A stretch of DNA of 64,000 nucleotides from CAYNNQ01 sp051748085 (GTDB taxonomy: Bacteria; Desulfobacterota; Desulfovibrionia; Desulfovibrionales; Desulfonatronovibrionaceae): positions 32,629 to 96,628 of the forward strand of contig JBNJHA010000001.1 in NCBI GenBank assembly GCA_051748085.1. The letters run 5' to 3'. Below are positions 25,831 through 34,921 of this stretch, one piece after another (the stretch's first letter is position 1; each line of letters opens with the position of its first letter). The notes beneath the pieces are model-generated. The model saw only the letters and a program-made list of their open reading frames with translations, did no database searches and was not told the origin of the DNA. A program made the translations under genes and the position numbers.

Positions 25831-26607
25831 ATGCCCAGATGGATTAAAAACAAACTTCCGGAATTTGTCCGGGACGTACTTCGTGATTTTTGCATTGTAA
25901 GCCGACAACTGGACACGGCCTTCGATCATTACGATAAAAGCGGCGACCTTTCTTTCAGTTTGTTTCACGAACTTGTCGGAGATGAAATGGACAAGGGACA
26001 GATATGGCGACTTAAGGATACCGCGCACACCCTTTTCAGAAACGATGCCGAGTATTCGGCAATAGGACGTTATTTGGACTGGAGCATAGGATATATATTT
26101 CATGAATGCATAAAACTCCGCGAGGATATCTATCAGCAGGAAACATACCGTCCGTGGTTTCACTCAATGCAAAAGGACAATGAGCTCTCCCCGGAAGAAA
26201 GACTGGTGAGCAAGGAACTTCTGCACTTGATAGATCAAACCAGAGAAAGTATAAGAAGAGAAGTTAATCGAGTCCGGTTCATACTTTTTCACTGTAGACG
26301 CCTGTTTATCCTTTACCTGCCAAGGCATTGTGAAAACGAACTCTTGGCCCGCTTTTTCTTTGAACAGGAAAATTTGGTGCGCACAATATTTAAAGCCGAC
26401 TACGAAGAACTTACGCGGGCAGTCTATCCCGAGCATCCGGAAAAAATGTATCTGCTGGCGGCTTCCAGTCTACGCAAGGGAGGTTGGTTGGAGAGGGCGG
26501 AAGAAGCCGCGCAAAAATCGGCTAACATTAATCCCAGGAACAAACTGCTGTTGCAAGAAAAAAAAATAATTGCTAACATGAAGAAACAATTCGGGACACA
26601 TATTTAA
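25831..26607 (+). CDS. Conserved helical protein of unknown function with C-terminal TPR-like repeat
   Basis: A 258-residue, mostly helical, soluble protein with many aromatic and charged residues (DYSGDL-like FDHYDKSGDLSFSLFHELVG, HTLFRNDAEYSAIGRYLDWSIGYIFHECIKLREDIYQ). The end (MYLLAASSLRKGGWLERAEEAAQKSANINPRN) has the spacing of one tetratricopeptide repeat. No signal peptide or enzyme motif is seen. It lies 48 bp after the amidase and 25 bp before a LysM lipoprotein, so it probably belongs to a cell-envelope unit. The family is not one I can name. Confidence 0.6.
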   Translation: MPRWIKNKLPEFVRDVLRDFCIVSRQLDTAFDHYDKSGDLSFSLFHELVGDEMDKGQIWRLKDTAHTLFRNDAEYSAIGRYLDWSIGYIFHECIKLREDIYQQETYRPWFHSMQKDNELSPEERLVSKELLHLIDQTRESIRREVNRVRFILFHCRRLFILYLPRHCENELLARFFFEQENLVRTIFKADYEELTRAVYPEHPEKMYLLAASSLRKGGWLERAEEAAQKSANINPRNKLLLQEKKIIANMKKQFGTHI

Positions 26608-26632
26608 CAATAACTTATCGAGGAGGCCATGT

Positions 26633-27124
26633 ATGAAAAAGTATCTACTGCTGGCGACCATGTTACTGGCTTTGTTTGCCTTTGGTTGCGCCAAAAAACA
26701 GGTCGAAACCTGCCCGGAAAAGGAACCGGTGGCCGAAGAAAAAGCCCCGGTGGTAGTCGAGGAGGAAGTCGTTGTTGAGGAGGAAGTGGTTGAGCCTACA
26801 GCTATGGAAATCTATGAAGCCAATTACGCAGCACTTCCCAAGGAACACACGGTTAAAAAAGGCGAATGCCTGTGGTGGATCGCTGAATACAAGGAAATTT
26901 ACAACGATCCTTTTATGTGGCCCCTGATTTATAAGGCAAATCGGGACAAGATTGACAATCCGGACCTTATCTATCCGGATCAAGAATTTTCCATCCCAAG
27001 ACAGTTCGATCTGGAAGAAGTCAAGGAAAACCGCAGCAAGGCTGGAGCGCCCAAGCCATACCTGCCGCCCCGTGATGCAAATATTCCGGCTGAAATCAGG
27101 GCCGATCTGGGGTGGAGTTTCTAG
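26633..27124 (+). CDS. LysM-domain lipoprotein
   Basis: A 163-residue lipoprotein. The signal peptide ends in LFAFGC, a lipobox with acylated Cys near residue 20. An acidic Glu/Val/Pro-rich linker (about 28-65, VVVEEEVVVEEEVV-type) keeps the domain off the membrane. The LysM domain (EHTVKKGECLWWIAEYKEIYNDPFMWPLIY, then DNPDLIYPDQEFSIPR) binds peptidoglycan. GAGGAGGCC precedes ATG 26633. It probably anchors the outer membrane to the wall. A terminator follows. Confidence 0.92.
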   Translation: MKKYLLLATMLLALFAFGCAKKQVETCPEKEPVAEEKAPVVVEEEVVVEEEVVEPTAMEIYEANYAALPKEHTVKKGECLWWIAEYKEIYNDPFMWPLIYKANRDKIDNPDLIYPDQEFSIPRQFDLEEVKENRSKAGAPKPYLPPRDANIPAEIRADLGWSF

Positions 27125-27147
27125 ACATTCTTTACATCTGTTTCATA

Positions 27148-27179
27148 AAGCCCCGGTCTTGAAACCGGGGTTTTTTTTT
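27148..27179 (+). terminator. Rho-independent terminator after the LysM lipoprotein
   Basis: AAGCCCCGGT, a short loop and ACCGGGG followed by nine T form a classic terminator 23 bp past the stop. The 214-bp stretch from here to the next gene shows no ORF or repeat; it must hold that gene's promoter. Confidence 0.93.
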
Positions 27180-27393
27180 GCTTCTTCCGGTTCGAGAGTA
27201 CGTGGCCCGGAAGAGGCTTAAAACCATAGGAATAGCCAGTTGGATCTTCGAGGGAATGCATGGATTTTGCAAGTTATTCTTCTGATCTTTCCCAAAAATT
27301 TGCTTAACGAATACCGCCACGCAAACTTTACAATCCTCCGCTATACGCGATAATATATTTTTTTGATGCTTACTGACAAAAGGAGCCAAGGCC

Positions 27394-29226
27394 ATGCTAA
27401 AATCACTTTTACATAAAAATCCCGCCAGACAACAATTCAGCATACCTGATCTCGAAAATCCGGAATTGTTCAGGGAATTGTATCCCTATAAAAAAATCAG
27501 CCGGACCATGTTTGATGACGCGTTTGTCCTTCCGCGTCCTCCGGAAGAAATGTTCATCACCGATACCACCTTTCGCGATGGCCAACAGGCAAGACCTCCT
27601 TACACGGTTGAACAAATTACCAATATTTACGACTACATGCATCGTCTGGCCGGATTTTCCGGTCTGATACGCCAATGCGAATTCTTTTTGTATTCGGATA
27701 AAGACCGCAGAGCTGTTGAAGCCTGTCTTGAAAGAGGCTATCGGTACCCGGAGGTCACCGGCTGGATCAGGTCCAATGCAGACGACCTTGATCTCGTCAG
27801 CAAAGCCGGACTGAAGGAAACCGGAATACTGACCTCGGTCTCGGATTTCCACCTGTATCTCAAACTGGGCAAAAACCGCAGGCAAGCTGCCCGCGACTAC
27901 CTGGAGATAATAGAAAAAGCTTTGGCCAAAGGCATCATTCCCCGCTGTCATTTTGAAGATGTAACCCGGGCCGATATTTATGGATTTTGCATTCCCTTGG
28001 CTCAAAGCCTGATGCGCCTTGCGAAGCAAGGCAATCTGCCGGTAAAAATACGCCTTTGCGACACCATGGGTTATGGTGTTCCTTATCCGGGCGCAGCTTT
28101 ACCACGCAGCGTGGGTAAAATAATCCGAACATTTACGGACGAGGCTGGTGTTCCCGGAGAATGGCTTGAATGGCACGGACACAACGATTTTCACAAAGCG
28201 CACATAAATACGGTTACCGCATGGCTCTACGGCTGCTCCGGGGCCAACGGGACCATGTTTGGATTTGGCGAACGTACTGGAAACGCCCCTATTGAAGCTC
28301 TCATCATAGAATATATTTCGCTTACCGGGCATGATGATCATTCCGACACCCGGCTGATCACTACCCTGGCCAGATATTTTGAACAGGAGTTGGGCCAGCC
28401 GGTACCGGCCAACTATCCTTTTGCCGGCCGTGACTTTAACGCTACCAGCGCCGGCATCCATGTGGACGGCCTGATGAAAAATGAAGAAATCTACAATATT
28501 TTCGACACAAAGCTTATTTTGGACAAGCCGGTGCCGATCATCATAAACGATAAATCAGGCAAGGCCGGCATTGCCTATTGGATAAACCACAATCTTGAAC
28601 TTAGCGGCAAAGACAAGGTGGACAAAAGACATCCGGCAGTGCATAAAATCGCTAAACGCATAGCCCGCGAATATGAAAATGGCAGGACAACCAATATTTC
28701 GCATAAAGAGATGGAAACTTTTGTAAGAAGGTTCATGCCTGAAAAATTCGCATCCGAATTTGACCATCTCAAGGTGGTCGCCCACGACGCCGGAGCGCAG
28801 ATAATGCAGGATCTGGGCGACTATAAAATCTTCCACAGCGACAGTCGTGAAGAAATAGATCGGGTCATGGGCCTTTTCCAGGAAAAATATCCTTTTATCC
28901 AATATCTGTACCTGACGGACAGCAAAGGCAGGCTCATTGCCTGGAATGTTAGCGATATCCAATACTTGAACAAATACCGGGACATCCCGTATGGACAGGA
29001 TTTTTCCGACCGCCAGTGGTTCATCGCCCCGGTAAAGACGGGCAAACTGCATATTACGGATTTCTACAAATCATTTTTTACCGGCAAGTTATGTCTGACT
29101 GTATCCGTGCCCATATTCGATGAAGATGAAACCATGACCGGAGTCCTGGGCGCGGACATCCAATTTGAGGATTTAGTCAAAATACAGGAAGGACTGCGGG
29201 ATGAGCAGCAACAGGAAATCAACTAA
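27394..29226 (+). CDS. HMGL-like (DRE-TIM) enzyme fused to a Cache/PDC-like sensor domain
   Basis: A 610-residue fusion. Residues about 50-330 are a DRE-TIM barrel of the isopropylmalate/homocitrate synthase and HMG-CoA lyase superfamily: DTTFRDGQQ at 57-65, RLCDTMGYG, the metal pair H261-x-H263 (WHGHND) and GERTGNAPIE. A helical region follows to about 465. Residues about 475-603 (FPFIQYLYLTDSKGRLI-type YLYLTDSKGRLIAWNVSD, DFSDRQWFIAPVKTGKLH, TVSVPIFDEDETMTGVLGADI) read as the PDC/Cache fold of extracellular sensors, but here without membrane segments. An acyl-CoA plus oxoacid condensation or lyase reaction with ligand control is inferred. Substrate unknown. Confidence 0.75.
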   Translation: MLKSLLHKNPARQQFSIPDLENPELFRELYPYKKISRTMFDDAFVLPRPPEEMFITDTTFRDGQQARPPYTVEQITNIYDYMHRLAGFSGLIRQCEFFLYSDKDRRAVEACLERGYRYPEVTGWIRSNADDLDLVSKAGLKETGILTSVSDFHLYLKLGKNRRQAARDYLEIIEKALAKGIIPRCHFEDVTRADIYGFCIPLAQSLMRLAKQGNLPVKIRLCDTMGYGVPYPGAALPRSVGKIIRTFTDEAGVPGEWLEWHGHNDFHKAHINTVTAWLYGCSGANGTMFGFGERTGNAPIEALIIEYISLTGHDDHSDTRLITTLARYFEQELGQPVPANYPFAGRDFNATSAGIHVDGLMKNEEIYNIFDTKLILDKPVPIIINDKSGKAGIAYWINHNLELSGKDKVDKRHPAVHKIAKRIAREYENGRTTNISHKEMETFVRRFMPEKFASEFDHLKVVAHDAGAQIMQDLGDYKIFHSDSREEIDRVMGLFQEKYPFIQYLYLTDSKGRLIAWNVSDIQYLNKYRDIPYGQDFSDRQWFIAPVKTGKLHITDFYKSFFTGKLCLTVSVPIFDEDETMTGVLGADIQFEDLVKIQEGLRDEQQQEIN

Positions 29227-29350
29227 TCCGGTTTTGTTCGAAAACAGCAAATATTCAAATGGTGCATAAAACACAAAAAATCCATGCCTTTCGTTGAAGA
29301 GCCAAAAAAATTATAGTCCCAAGTTCAACCCGCAAAAAACAGGAGACATC

Positions 29351-29857
29351 ATGAAAAACAGACTAATCCTTTTATCACTGCTAACTTTATTAATTATGGC
29401 CTTAGGCGGTTGCGCCACTTCGCAAAAAAAACAGGACACCGCCAATCAAGCACCGCCGCCACCTTCTTCTGAAGAGGCCAAAAATCTCTATTTTGATTTC
29501 GACGACATTCCGATTCCCAACGAAATGGAGCTTGACTCCGATGATTCGATCCTCTTTGAGAGTCCCGAATTGAAAGCCGGAGTGGTCGTCTTTAAAGGCC
29601 GAGTAGAGGCAATTTCGCTTTTTGATTTCTTTTTAAACAATATGCCCCAGGAAAACTGGCATCTGCGCAGCTACTTTAAATACGGACGATACATAATGGT
29701 TTTTGAAAAACCGGACAAGGACTGCATCATCCAGATAAAGGACGATACATTTAAAACCGAACTGCAGATATGGGTCACTCCGCGCTTTCCAGTCGAAGAA
29801 GACAAAATGAGTGGTCCGGACCTTAATCAGGACATGGAAACCGATCTTGTACAATGA
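29351..29857 (+). CDS. Small lipoprotein of unknown function
   Basis: About 168 residues from ATG 29351 (preceded by AACAGGAGACATC), not from the longer in-frame start at 29294. The signal peptide LLTLLIMALGGC has a lipobox with Cys near residue 20, then a Pro-rich linker. The mature part (IPIPNEMELDSDDSILFESPELKAGVVVFKG, FDFFLNNMPQENWHLRSYFKYGRYIMVFEKPDK) resembles small outer-membrane lipoproteins found in Desulfovibrio; no named domain is certain. It overlaps coaBC by 4 bp. Confidence 0.7.
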   Translation: MKNRLILLSLLTLLIMALGGCATSQKKQDTANQAPPPPSSEEAKNLYFDFDDIPIPNEMELDSDDSILFESPELKAGVVVFKGRVEAISLFDFFLNNMPQENWHLRSYFKYGRYIMVFEKPDKDCIIQIKDDTFKTELQIWVTPRFPVEEDKMSGPDLNQDMETDLVQ

Positions 29858-31074
29858 TTAGATCCTACCATCTTTTTCATTTATATACCGGAAAGCGCGT
29901 CCACTTAGGAGTCTGCGGCAGCATCGCCGCCTACAAGACACTTGATTTGCTGCGACATCTTGGGAAGGCCGGAATAGATTTGGGAGTCACACTGACCCGG
30001 GCCGGGCAAACCTTTGTCCCGGCCCTCAATTACCAGGCCCTTGGCGCCGATCCGGTATTTGCTCCGGATAATATCAATGCGGAGGATACCTTTGCCCATT
30101 TAACGCCGGGCAAGACATCGGACTGTATGCTCGTGGCCCCGGCTACGGCAAATACCCTGGCCCAAATTGCCCAGGGACTCGCCGCTGATCTTCTAAGTTG
30201 CCAAATCCTTTCTTTTCCCGGACCGATCCTGATTGCACCGGCAATGAACCCGGTCATGTGGGAAGCCAATGCCACGCGTCACAACTGGGAAGTCCTGAAA
30301 CGACGCGGGTTTATTCCCGTCACTCCGGGTTCCGGAAACACCGCCTGCGGAGATCGGGGACAGGGAAGACTGGCCGAGGGCCACATCATCTTTCTCAATG
30401 TACTGAGGAGTTTAAGTCCGCAGGACCTATCCGGCAGAAAAATCCTCATTACCTGCGGGCCTACAAAAGAAAAATTTGATGCAGTCCGGTTGTGGACCAA
30501 TCCGTCCACGGGAAAAATGGGGTTTGCCCTTGCCACGAGTGCCTGGCTTCGCGGCGCGCAAGTATGGGTTGTTCACGGAACGGAAACCTTTCCGGAACTG
30601 CCCCCGGATATTAAATGCATCCCCGCGCGGGAGGCCCAAACAATGCATGACGCGGCTATTGATCTCTGGCCGGATATGGACATTGGCTGCTTCGCCGCCG
30701 CAGTGGCCGACTACACCCCAAGCAATCCGCTCTGTCATAAAAGCAAGAAAGCAGGCCAGAACGAACTTACTATAAAATTTTCCCGCACTCCGGATATCCT
30801 GGCAAAAGCAGGAAAAAACAAAAAAAACGGACAACTGCTTATCGGCTTTGCGGCTGAAACGGATGATCTGAAAGCGGCCTGCCGCGCAAAACTTAAACAA
30901 AAAAATCTGGACTTAATCGCGGGCAACTTGATCGGAAAAATGGACTCCGGTTTTGCTTCTGACAAAAACACCGTCACTCTTCTTGACCGCCGCGACCGTA
31001 TTGAATCCTGGCCGCCCCTGGATAAAACCGAAGTCGCATGGCGTATATGGGACTGGCTTCTGGATTTAAAATGA
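29854..31074 (+). CDS. coaBC: Bifunctional phosphopantothenoylcysteine decarboxylase/ligase CoaBC
   Basis: A 406-residue coenzyme A biosynthesis enzyme. The N-terminal flavoprotein half has GVCGSIAAYKTLDLLR, LVAPATANTLAQIAQGLAADLLS and APAMNPVMW, with the active-site Cys in SGNTACGDRGQGRL. The ligase half starts at KILITCGPTKEKFDAVR and has TNPSTGKMGFALA and the conserved K in TIKFSRTPDILA. Both halves are complete. It is linked by ATGA-type overlaps to the lipoprotein before and the unknown gene after, forming a tight operon to the NfeD protease. Confidence 0.95.
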   Translation: MIRSYHLFHLYTGKRVHLGVCGSIAAYKTLDLLRHLGKAGIDLGVTLTRAGQTFVPALNYQALGADPVFAPDNINAEDTFAHLTPGKTSDCMLVAPATANTLAQIAQGLAADLLSCQILSFPGPILIAPAMNPVMWEANATRHNWEVLKRRGFIPVTPGSGNTACGDRGQGRLAEGHIIFLNVLRSLSPQDLSGRKILITCGPTKEKFDAVRLWTNPSTGKMGFALATSAWLRGAQVWVVHGTETFPELPPDIKCIPAREAQTMHDAAIDLWPDMDIGCFAAAVADYTPSNPLCHKSKKAGQNELTIKFSRTPDILAKAGKNKKNGQLLIGFAAETDDLKAACRAKLKQKNLDLIAGNLIGKMDSGFASDKNTVTLLDRRDRIESWPPLDKTEVAWRIWDWLLDLK

Positions 31075-31712
31075 ATGAGTACGCGCGCCAGTTATATCAG
31101 GCCGGTGTTCGACACCTGTACATACCAGGCAGGGATCTGCTCGCCGACCAAGGCAGACCACGGCCCGGCGAAGCGCAAAAAGAACATCCCCATCAAACAA
31201 AAAAAGATACGCCTTCCGAGCCGCGGCAGGCAAAACCGCTTGCTTTTGCTGAAATGCCCATGGTTCTACGCAAATTAATTAAACCCTGCCCGGTCCTGTG
31301 GACCTATTTTGAATTTATGCATGACTTATTCGAAGAAGGCGATCCAGCCCGGCAAAAATTAATACGTAAAATCATCAGTTCTCTGCATGAAATTGAAAGA
31401 TGGCCTGTCGGATCAAGCACTTTCTGGCCTGTCAGCCGAAGGAAAGGGCAAAACCTGGTGCCCGATCCCGCTTTTTTTCTTTCCGGAGTGGACAAAATCA
31501 AACCTCTCTATCTTTTTTGCTTCGGTCCAAGAAGTCTTGCCGCTTTGTGTCCAGACAAAAAATTTGATTTCAAGCCATTTAATCTCGACAATCTGCGTAT
31601 TCAACCCTTGCCCTCCATCAGCTCAATGCTGCACAGCCCGGAAAAGGAAAATAAAAAAAACAAAATACAGACTTGGAACATACTGAAAGGATACAGCCGG
31701 TTCTTGCGATGA
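31071..31712 (+). CDS. Unknown protein in the coaBC-nfeD operon
   Basis: About 213 residues from ATG 31071, whose ATGA overlaps the coaBC stop; a longer start at 31038 would intrude 36 bp into coaBC. The N-terminus (MNEYARQLYQAGVRHLYIPG) is followed by a low-complexity hydrophilic stretch (about 25-60), then WTYFEFMHDLFEEGDPARQ and SSTFWPVSRRKGQ. No membrane segment, signal peptide or catalytic motif is recognised. The stop overlaps the next start in the same way. Translational coupling on both sides supports a real gene. Confidence 0.6.
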   Translation: MNEYARQLYQAGVRHLYIPGRDLLADQGRPRPGEAQKEHPHQTKKDTPSEPRQAKPLAFAEMPMVLRKLIKPCPVLWTYFEFMHDLFEEGDPARQKLIRKIISSLHEIERWPVGSSTFWPVSRRKGQNLVPDPAFFLSGVDKIKPLYLFCFGPRSLAALCPDKKFDFKPFNLDNLRIQPLPSISSMLHSPEKENKKNKIQTWNILKGYSRFLR

Positions 31713-33004
31713 AAAAGTTTGCCGCTTATTTTATTATTTTTGTCGCCTTCAATACTCTAGTTATATTTAACTCCGAAGCCCGGTCACATATTGTTACCGG
31801 AGTGGAAATCACCGGACCAATTACCCCGGTTCAGGAAGAGATACTCAGCAAAAGCTTGCAACTGGCCGAGCAGAATCAGAGCATAATGATCCTGATCCGG
31901 CTGGACACTCCGGGAGGCACCCTGTCCAGTGCCCGCAACATGATCAAAACGATACTCAATTCTAATCTGCCTGCCGCCGTCTGGGTCGGACCGGCCGGTG
32001 CGCGTGCCGCTTCAGCTGGAGTTTTTTTGGTTGCGGCTTCTGATTTTTCCGGCATGGCTCCCCAAACTACTATCGGTTCTGCCTCTCCGGTTGATATCCG
32101 GGGCAAAGACACGGAAAAAACCATGCGCAAAAAAATCGTCCGCGAACTGACCAGCCTGTTAAGGGCTCTTGGCCGGGATAAGGGCAGGAATATTAAATGG
32201 TATGAAGAAAGTGTAACCGGCAGCGCGAACCTGAATGCTCAGGAAGCGGTCATGAACAAAGTCATAGAATACATTGCCGTTGACGAAAAAGACTTGCTGC
32301 AGCAGATCGGAACGGACGGTCTGGTAATAGACGGAAAAAATCTTCGCTTTTCCGCGAAAGACATCCAAATTGAACAATTTAATCCGGGACTTAAACAAAA
32401 AATACTTTCATGGATAGTAAATCCGCAAATAGCTTATCTTTTATTTCTAGCCGGGATTCTAGGTTTTTTCTTTGAGTTTTCCACTCCCGGCGCAATCTTC
32501 CCCGGTGTGTTCGGAGCAGTATGCTTAATACTCGCCTTATATTCTTTTTCCGTTCTTCCGATCTCGGCGGCCGGAATCCTGCTCATTTTAACCGGATTTA
32601 TTTTCTTTTTGCTCGAATTGAAAATCACGAGCTTCGGATTGCTTGGATTGGGCGCGTCCGCGAGTATATTTTTAGGATCATTAATGCTTTTTGACTCGGA
32701 CGCAACCGGGATATCCGTACCGCTTAAAATAATTATCCCCGCTGTTCTGACCATTATTCTTTTTTTTCTGATTATTGCCTATCTGGTTGGCAAAGCCCAA
32801 ATATCTCCCAAAAAACAGGAAGAGCAGATGCTTGGACTAAGCGGAGAAATAATTGCGTGGGAAAATGGTCAGGGCAAAATAAAACTGCGCGGAGAAATCT
32901 GGAATTGCAGGGAATTTCGGAAGGGCACGGAATTCAACCCCGGAGATTCGGCCCGGGTAGCGGAACAATCCGGTTTGACTTTAAAAGTAATACCAAACGA
33001 ATAA
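31709..33004 (+). CDS. NfeD/ClpP-family membrane serine protease
   Basis: About 431 residues from ATG 31709 (MKKFAAYF). A signal peptide is followed by a ClpP-like protease domain with RLDTPGGTLSSAR, AGARAASAGVFLVAASD (catalytic Ser) and GSASPVD, and a Lys farther on as the likely general base. Four to five membrane segments follow (about 240-355), then a cytoplasmic NfeD-type OB domain (LGLSGEIIAWENGQGKIKLRGEIWNC). Such long NfeD proteases work in membrane protein quality control and usually pair with a stomatin-like gene, which is not adjacent here. Confidence 0.9.
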   Translation: MKKFAAYFIIFVAFNTLVIFNSEARSHIVTGVEITGPITPVQEEILSKSLQLAEQNQSIMILIRLDTPGGTLSSARNMIKTILNSNLPAAVWVGPAGARAASAGVFLVAASDFSGMAPQTTIGSASPVDIRGKDTEKTMRKKIVRELTSLLRALGRDKGRNIKWYEESVTGSANLNAQEAVMNKVIEYIAVDEKDLLQQIGTDGLVIDGKNLRFSAKDIQIEQFNPGLKQKILSWIVNPQIAYLLFLAGILGFFFEFSTPGAIFPGVFGAVCLILALYSFSVLPISAAGILLILTGFIFFLLELKITSFGLLGLGASASIFLGSLMLFDSDATGISVPLKIIIPAVLTIILFFLIIAYLVGKAQISPKKQEEQMLGLSGEIIAWENGQGKIKLRGEIWNCREFRKGTEFNPGDSARVAEQSGLTLKVIPNE

Positions 33005-33038
33005 ACTGTACAATTCGAACACATACCACCTAAAAAAA

Positions 33039-33068
33039 CGGCACCCAAATAAAAAACTTTGGGTGCCG
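33039..33068 (-). terminator. Rho-independent terminator for the YeeE pair
   Basis: CGGCACCCAAA and TTTGGGTGCCG form an 11-bp stem with an 8-base AT loop; read on the minus strand it is followed by a seven-T run. It lies about 50 bp past the minus-strand yeeE stop and just past the convergent NfeD gene, which it may also serve. Confidence 0.85.
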
Positions 33069-33116
33069 GACAATTCAATTCATAAAAAACCGTCTACTCA
33101 AGATAAATTAACGGTC

Positions 33117-33686
33117 TCATTGCGGAAAATATCCATCAACGTCTTCCCCGAGTTCTTCTTTCCAGGGCCTGTTTTTTTCCAGAACAATCAAAAATACAAT
33201 TATTATCGCCGCCGCGATAAGGGCCGCCAGCCAGAAAGGTATCCCCAGGACTTCAGCCAGAGTAAACTTACCCATGCTCGTATTCAGCGAGCTTAGCAAC
33301 GGCTGCATGTAACCATACGTTATAGCGCCGAATGCCGCGCCGATCAGGACGAACCAGGCATCCTTGTATCCGGCCCCTATCTGGGCCATGACTGTTCCCG
33401 GACAAGCCCCGGCCAGAGCCATCCCCGCTCCAAAAAGAAATCCACCAATAATCACCGCCGGAAAGACCGCCCCCTTGGGGCCCAACTGGACAATTCCGGC
33501 TCCCTGCAGGACAGCCAGCACAATCAATGACGTAGCCGCCGCACTGAGAAAAACCTTGACCAATAAAAAATTGCGCAATTGAAACTGGGCTACAAGAACA
33601 CCAGGTTCAAAAACCCGGCCCTTTTCCAGGGCAAACCCAAAAACAATCCCCATCAATATCCCGGTAATAATATAAGTTAAAGCCAT
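33117..33686 (-). CDS. YeeE/YedE-family transporter, half 2
   Basis: A 189-residue membrane protein with four to five hydrophobic segments. GGFLFGAGMALAGACPGTVMAQIGAG is the conserved Cys motif of this family. YeeE proteins carry thiosulfate or related sulfur compounds through a relay of conserved cysteines. Here the usual full-length protein is split into two genes 9 bp apart, and both halves probably assemble. A basic, acidic-ended C-terminus (EKNRPWKEELGEDVDG) faces the cytoplasm. Confidence 0.88.
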   Translation of the reverse strand: MALTYIITGILMGIVFGFALEKGRVFEPGVLVAQFQLRNFLLVKVFLSAAATSLIVLAVLQGAGIVQLGPKGAVFPAVIIGGFLFGAGMALAGACPGTVMAQIGAGYKDAWFVLIGAAFGAITYGYMQPLLSSLNTSMGKFTLAEVLGIPFWLAALIAAAIIIVFLIVLEKNRPWKEELGEDVDGYFPQ

Positions 33687-33695
33687 GAATGCCTC

Positions 33696-34211
33696 CTAAA
33701 GCCTGCGATAAAGATTTGCCACTGCCATGCCGCCAATAAACATGGTCACCACAACTATAAGCGAGCCTCCCGACAACTGACCAATGCCGGAGAGACCATG
33801 CCCGCTGGTGCAGCCTCCGGCCCATCTGGCGCCGAACAGCAGCAGAAAGCCACCTAAAAAGGCCATAGCTCCTCGTCTGGGAAAATCAATACCGCCAAGG
33901 GCTTTCTTCCAGGCCGGTGAAAATTGTTTTCTATTCGCCCCGGAAAGTTTCATGGACAGATACGCGCCGACAGCGATAAAAATGACCATGGTCCCTTGCC
34001 ATAAGTATTTAATACTTAACATATACTTTTGAAAATAAGCATTTTCTATAATATTACTGTCCACCATCCCGGACAGATATCCGCCTAGGGAGACATAGGA
34101 AGAAGAGGCTCCCAGCGCAGTATGAATTATCAAAAAAGCCGGGATTTGCAGTAAGCCGATCACTATGCCCGCAACATAGGGCGACCATGCCTTTTTTCTT
34201 AGAATATTCAT
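33696..34211 (-). CDS. YeeE/YedE-family transporter, half 1
   Basis: About 171 residues from ATG 34211, preceded by GGAGGCGGC; an in-frame ATG at 34226 lies before that ribosome binding site and is unlikely. Four hydrophobic segments are seen, and GGFLLLFGARWAGGCTSGHGLSG holds the GCxxGHG motif typical of the other half of YeeE. It starts the unit with the downstream half, both likely carrying a reduced sulfur species such as thiosulfate, in keeping with a sulfur-respiring host. Confidence 0.88.
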   Translation of the reverse strand: MNILRKKAWSPYVAGIVIGLLQIPAFLIIHTALGASSSYVSLGGYLSGMVDSNIIENAYFQKYMLSIKYLWQGTMVIFIAVGAYLSMKLSGANRKQFSPAWKKALGGIDFPRRGAMAFLGGFLLLFGARWAGGCTSGHGLSGIGQLSGGSLIVVVTMFIGGMAVANLYRRL

Positions 34212-34290
34212 GCCGCCTCCATTCAAATTAAATCATACAATTTTTTGATCAGAACTTCCGAAAAATACAAACTTGTTGCCTTAAAAATAA

Positions 34291-34725
34291 TTATTGCTCA
34301 TAACGCAAAATAAGTACCGGGCACGAGGATGTCCGAAGAACCCGCTCCGCCACCGAACCTATCACCATATGCTTAAAACCCTTGCGCCCGTGTGAAGGCA
34401 TAACTATTAATTCCGCACCGATTCCCTTGGCATATTTAACTATCTTGGAACCGGGTTCCCCCAGCAGTGTCTCGAAATGCAGCTTGTCGTAGGCGGAATC
34501 GGAAAAGGCTTCCTGCAAGGCTTTTTTACCTTCTTCCAGTCTCTTGTTGTCGTCCACCGTCCCCCACAGTACAGCAGGATCATTGGGATTCAACTCCCTG
34601 GCGACATGCAGGACATACACTCCGGAGGGATCAGAAACAAGATCCAGGGCGACATCCACAGCCTCCAGTGAAACCTTGGAAAAATCAACCGGTACAAGCA
34701 CTGTGTTTTTGGGATACCAAGCCAT
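34291..34725 (-). CDS. Universal stress protein UspA family
   Basis: A 144-residue single-domain Usp. VLVPVDFSKVSLEAVDVALDL gives the N-terminal strand and helix; VYVLHVARELN follows. The nucleotide-binding motif GRKGFKHMVIGSVAERVLR (G-x2-G-x9-G-S) is complete, so ATP binding is likely. GGAGGAGTT precedes the start. It is 65 bp upstream of the yeeE pair and could share its promoter. The 196 bp on its other side up to the HDOD gene hold no gene. Confidence 0.92.
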   Translation of the reverse strand: MAWYPKNTVLVPVDFSKVSLEAVDVALDLVSDPSGVYVLHVARELNPNDPAVLWGTVDDNKRLEEGKKALQEAFSDSAYDKLHFETLLGEPGSKIVKYAKGIGAELIVMPSHGRKGFKHMVIGSVAERVLRTSSCPVLILRYEQ

Positions 34726-34921
34726 AACTCCTCCTTTTCTGGTTATTATACAAACTTATTCCTCTATTTTTTTGAGTAAATGACAACAACACAAACTTGT
34801 CAAGGATTACAACAGCAAAAATCACGGTAAATATCCATGCATTCCGTCGAAAAGCCTAAAAATTATACCTTGTGTTGAAGAACCATTTTTTATCGGGAAG
34901 GGGTCCTGGAATTGTCCGGGG

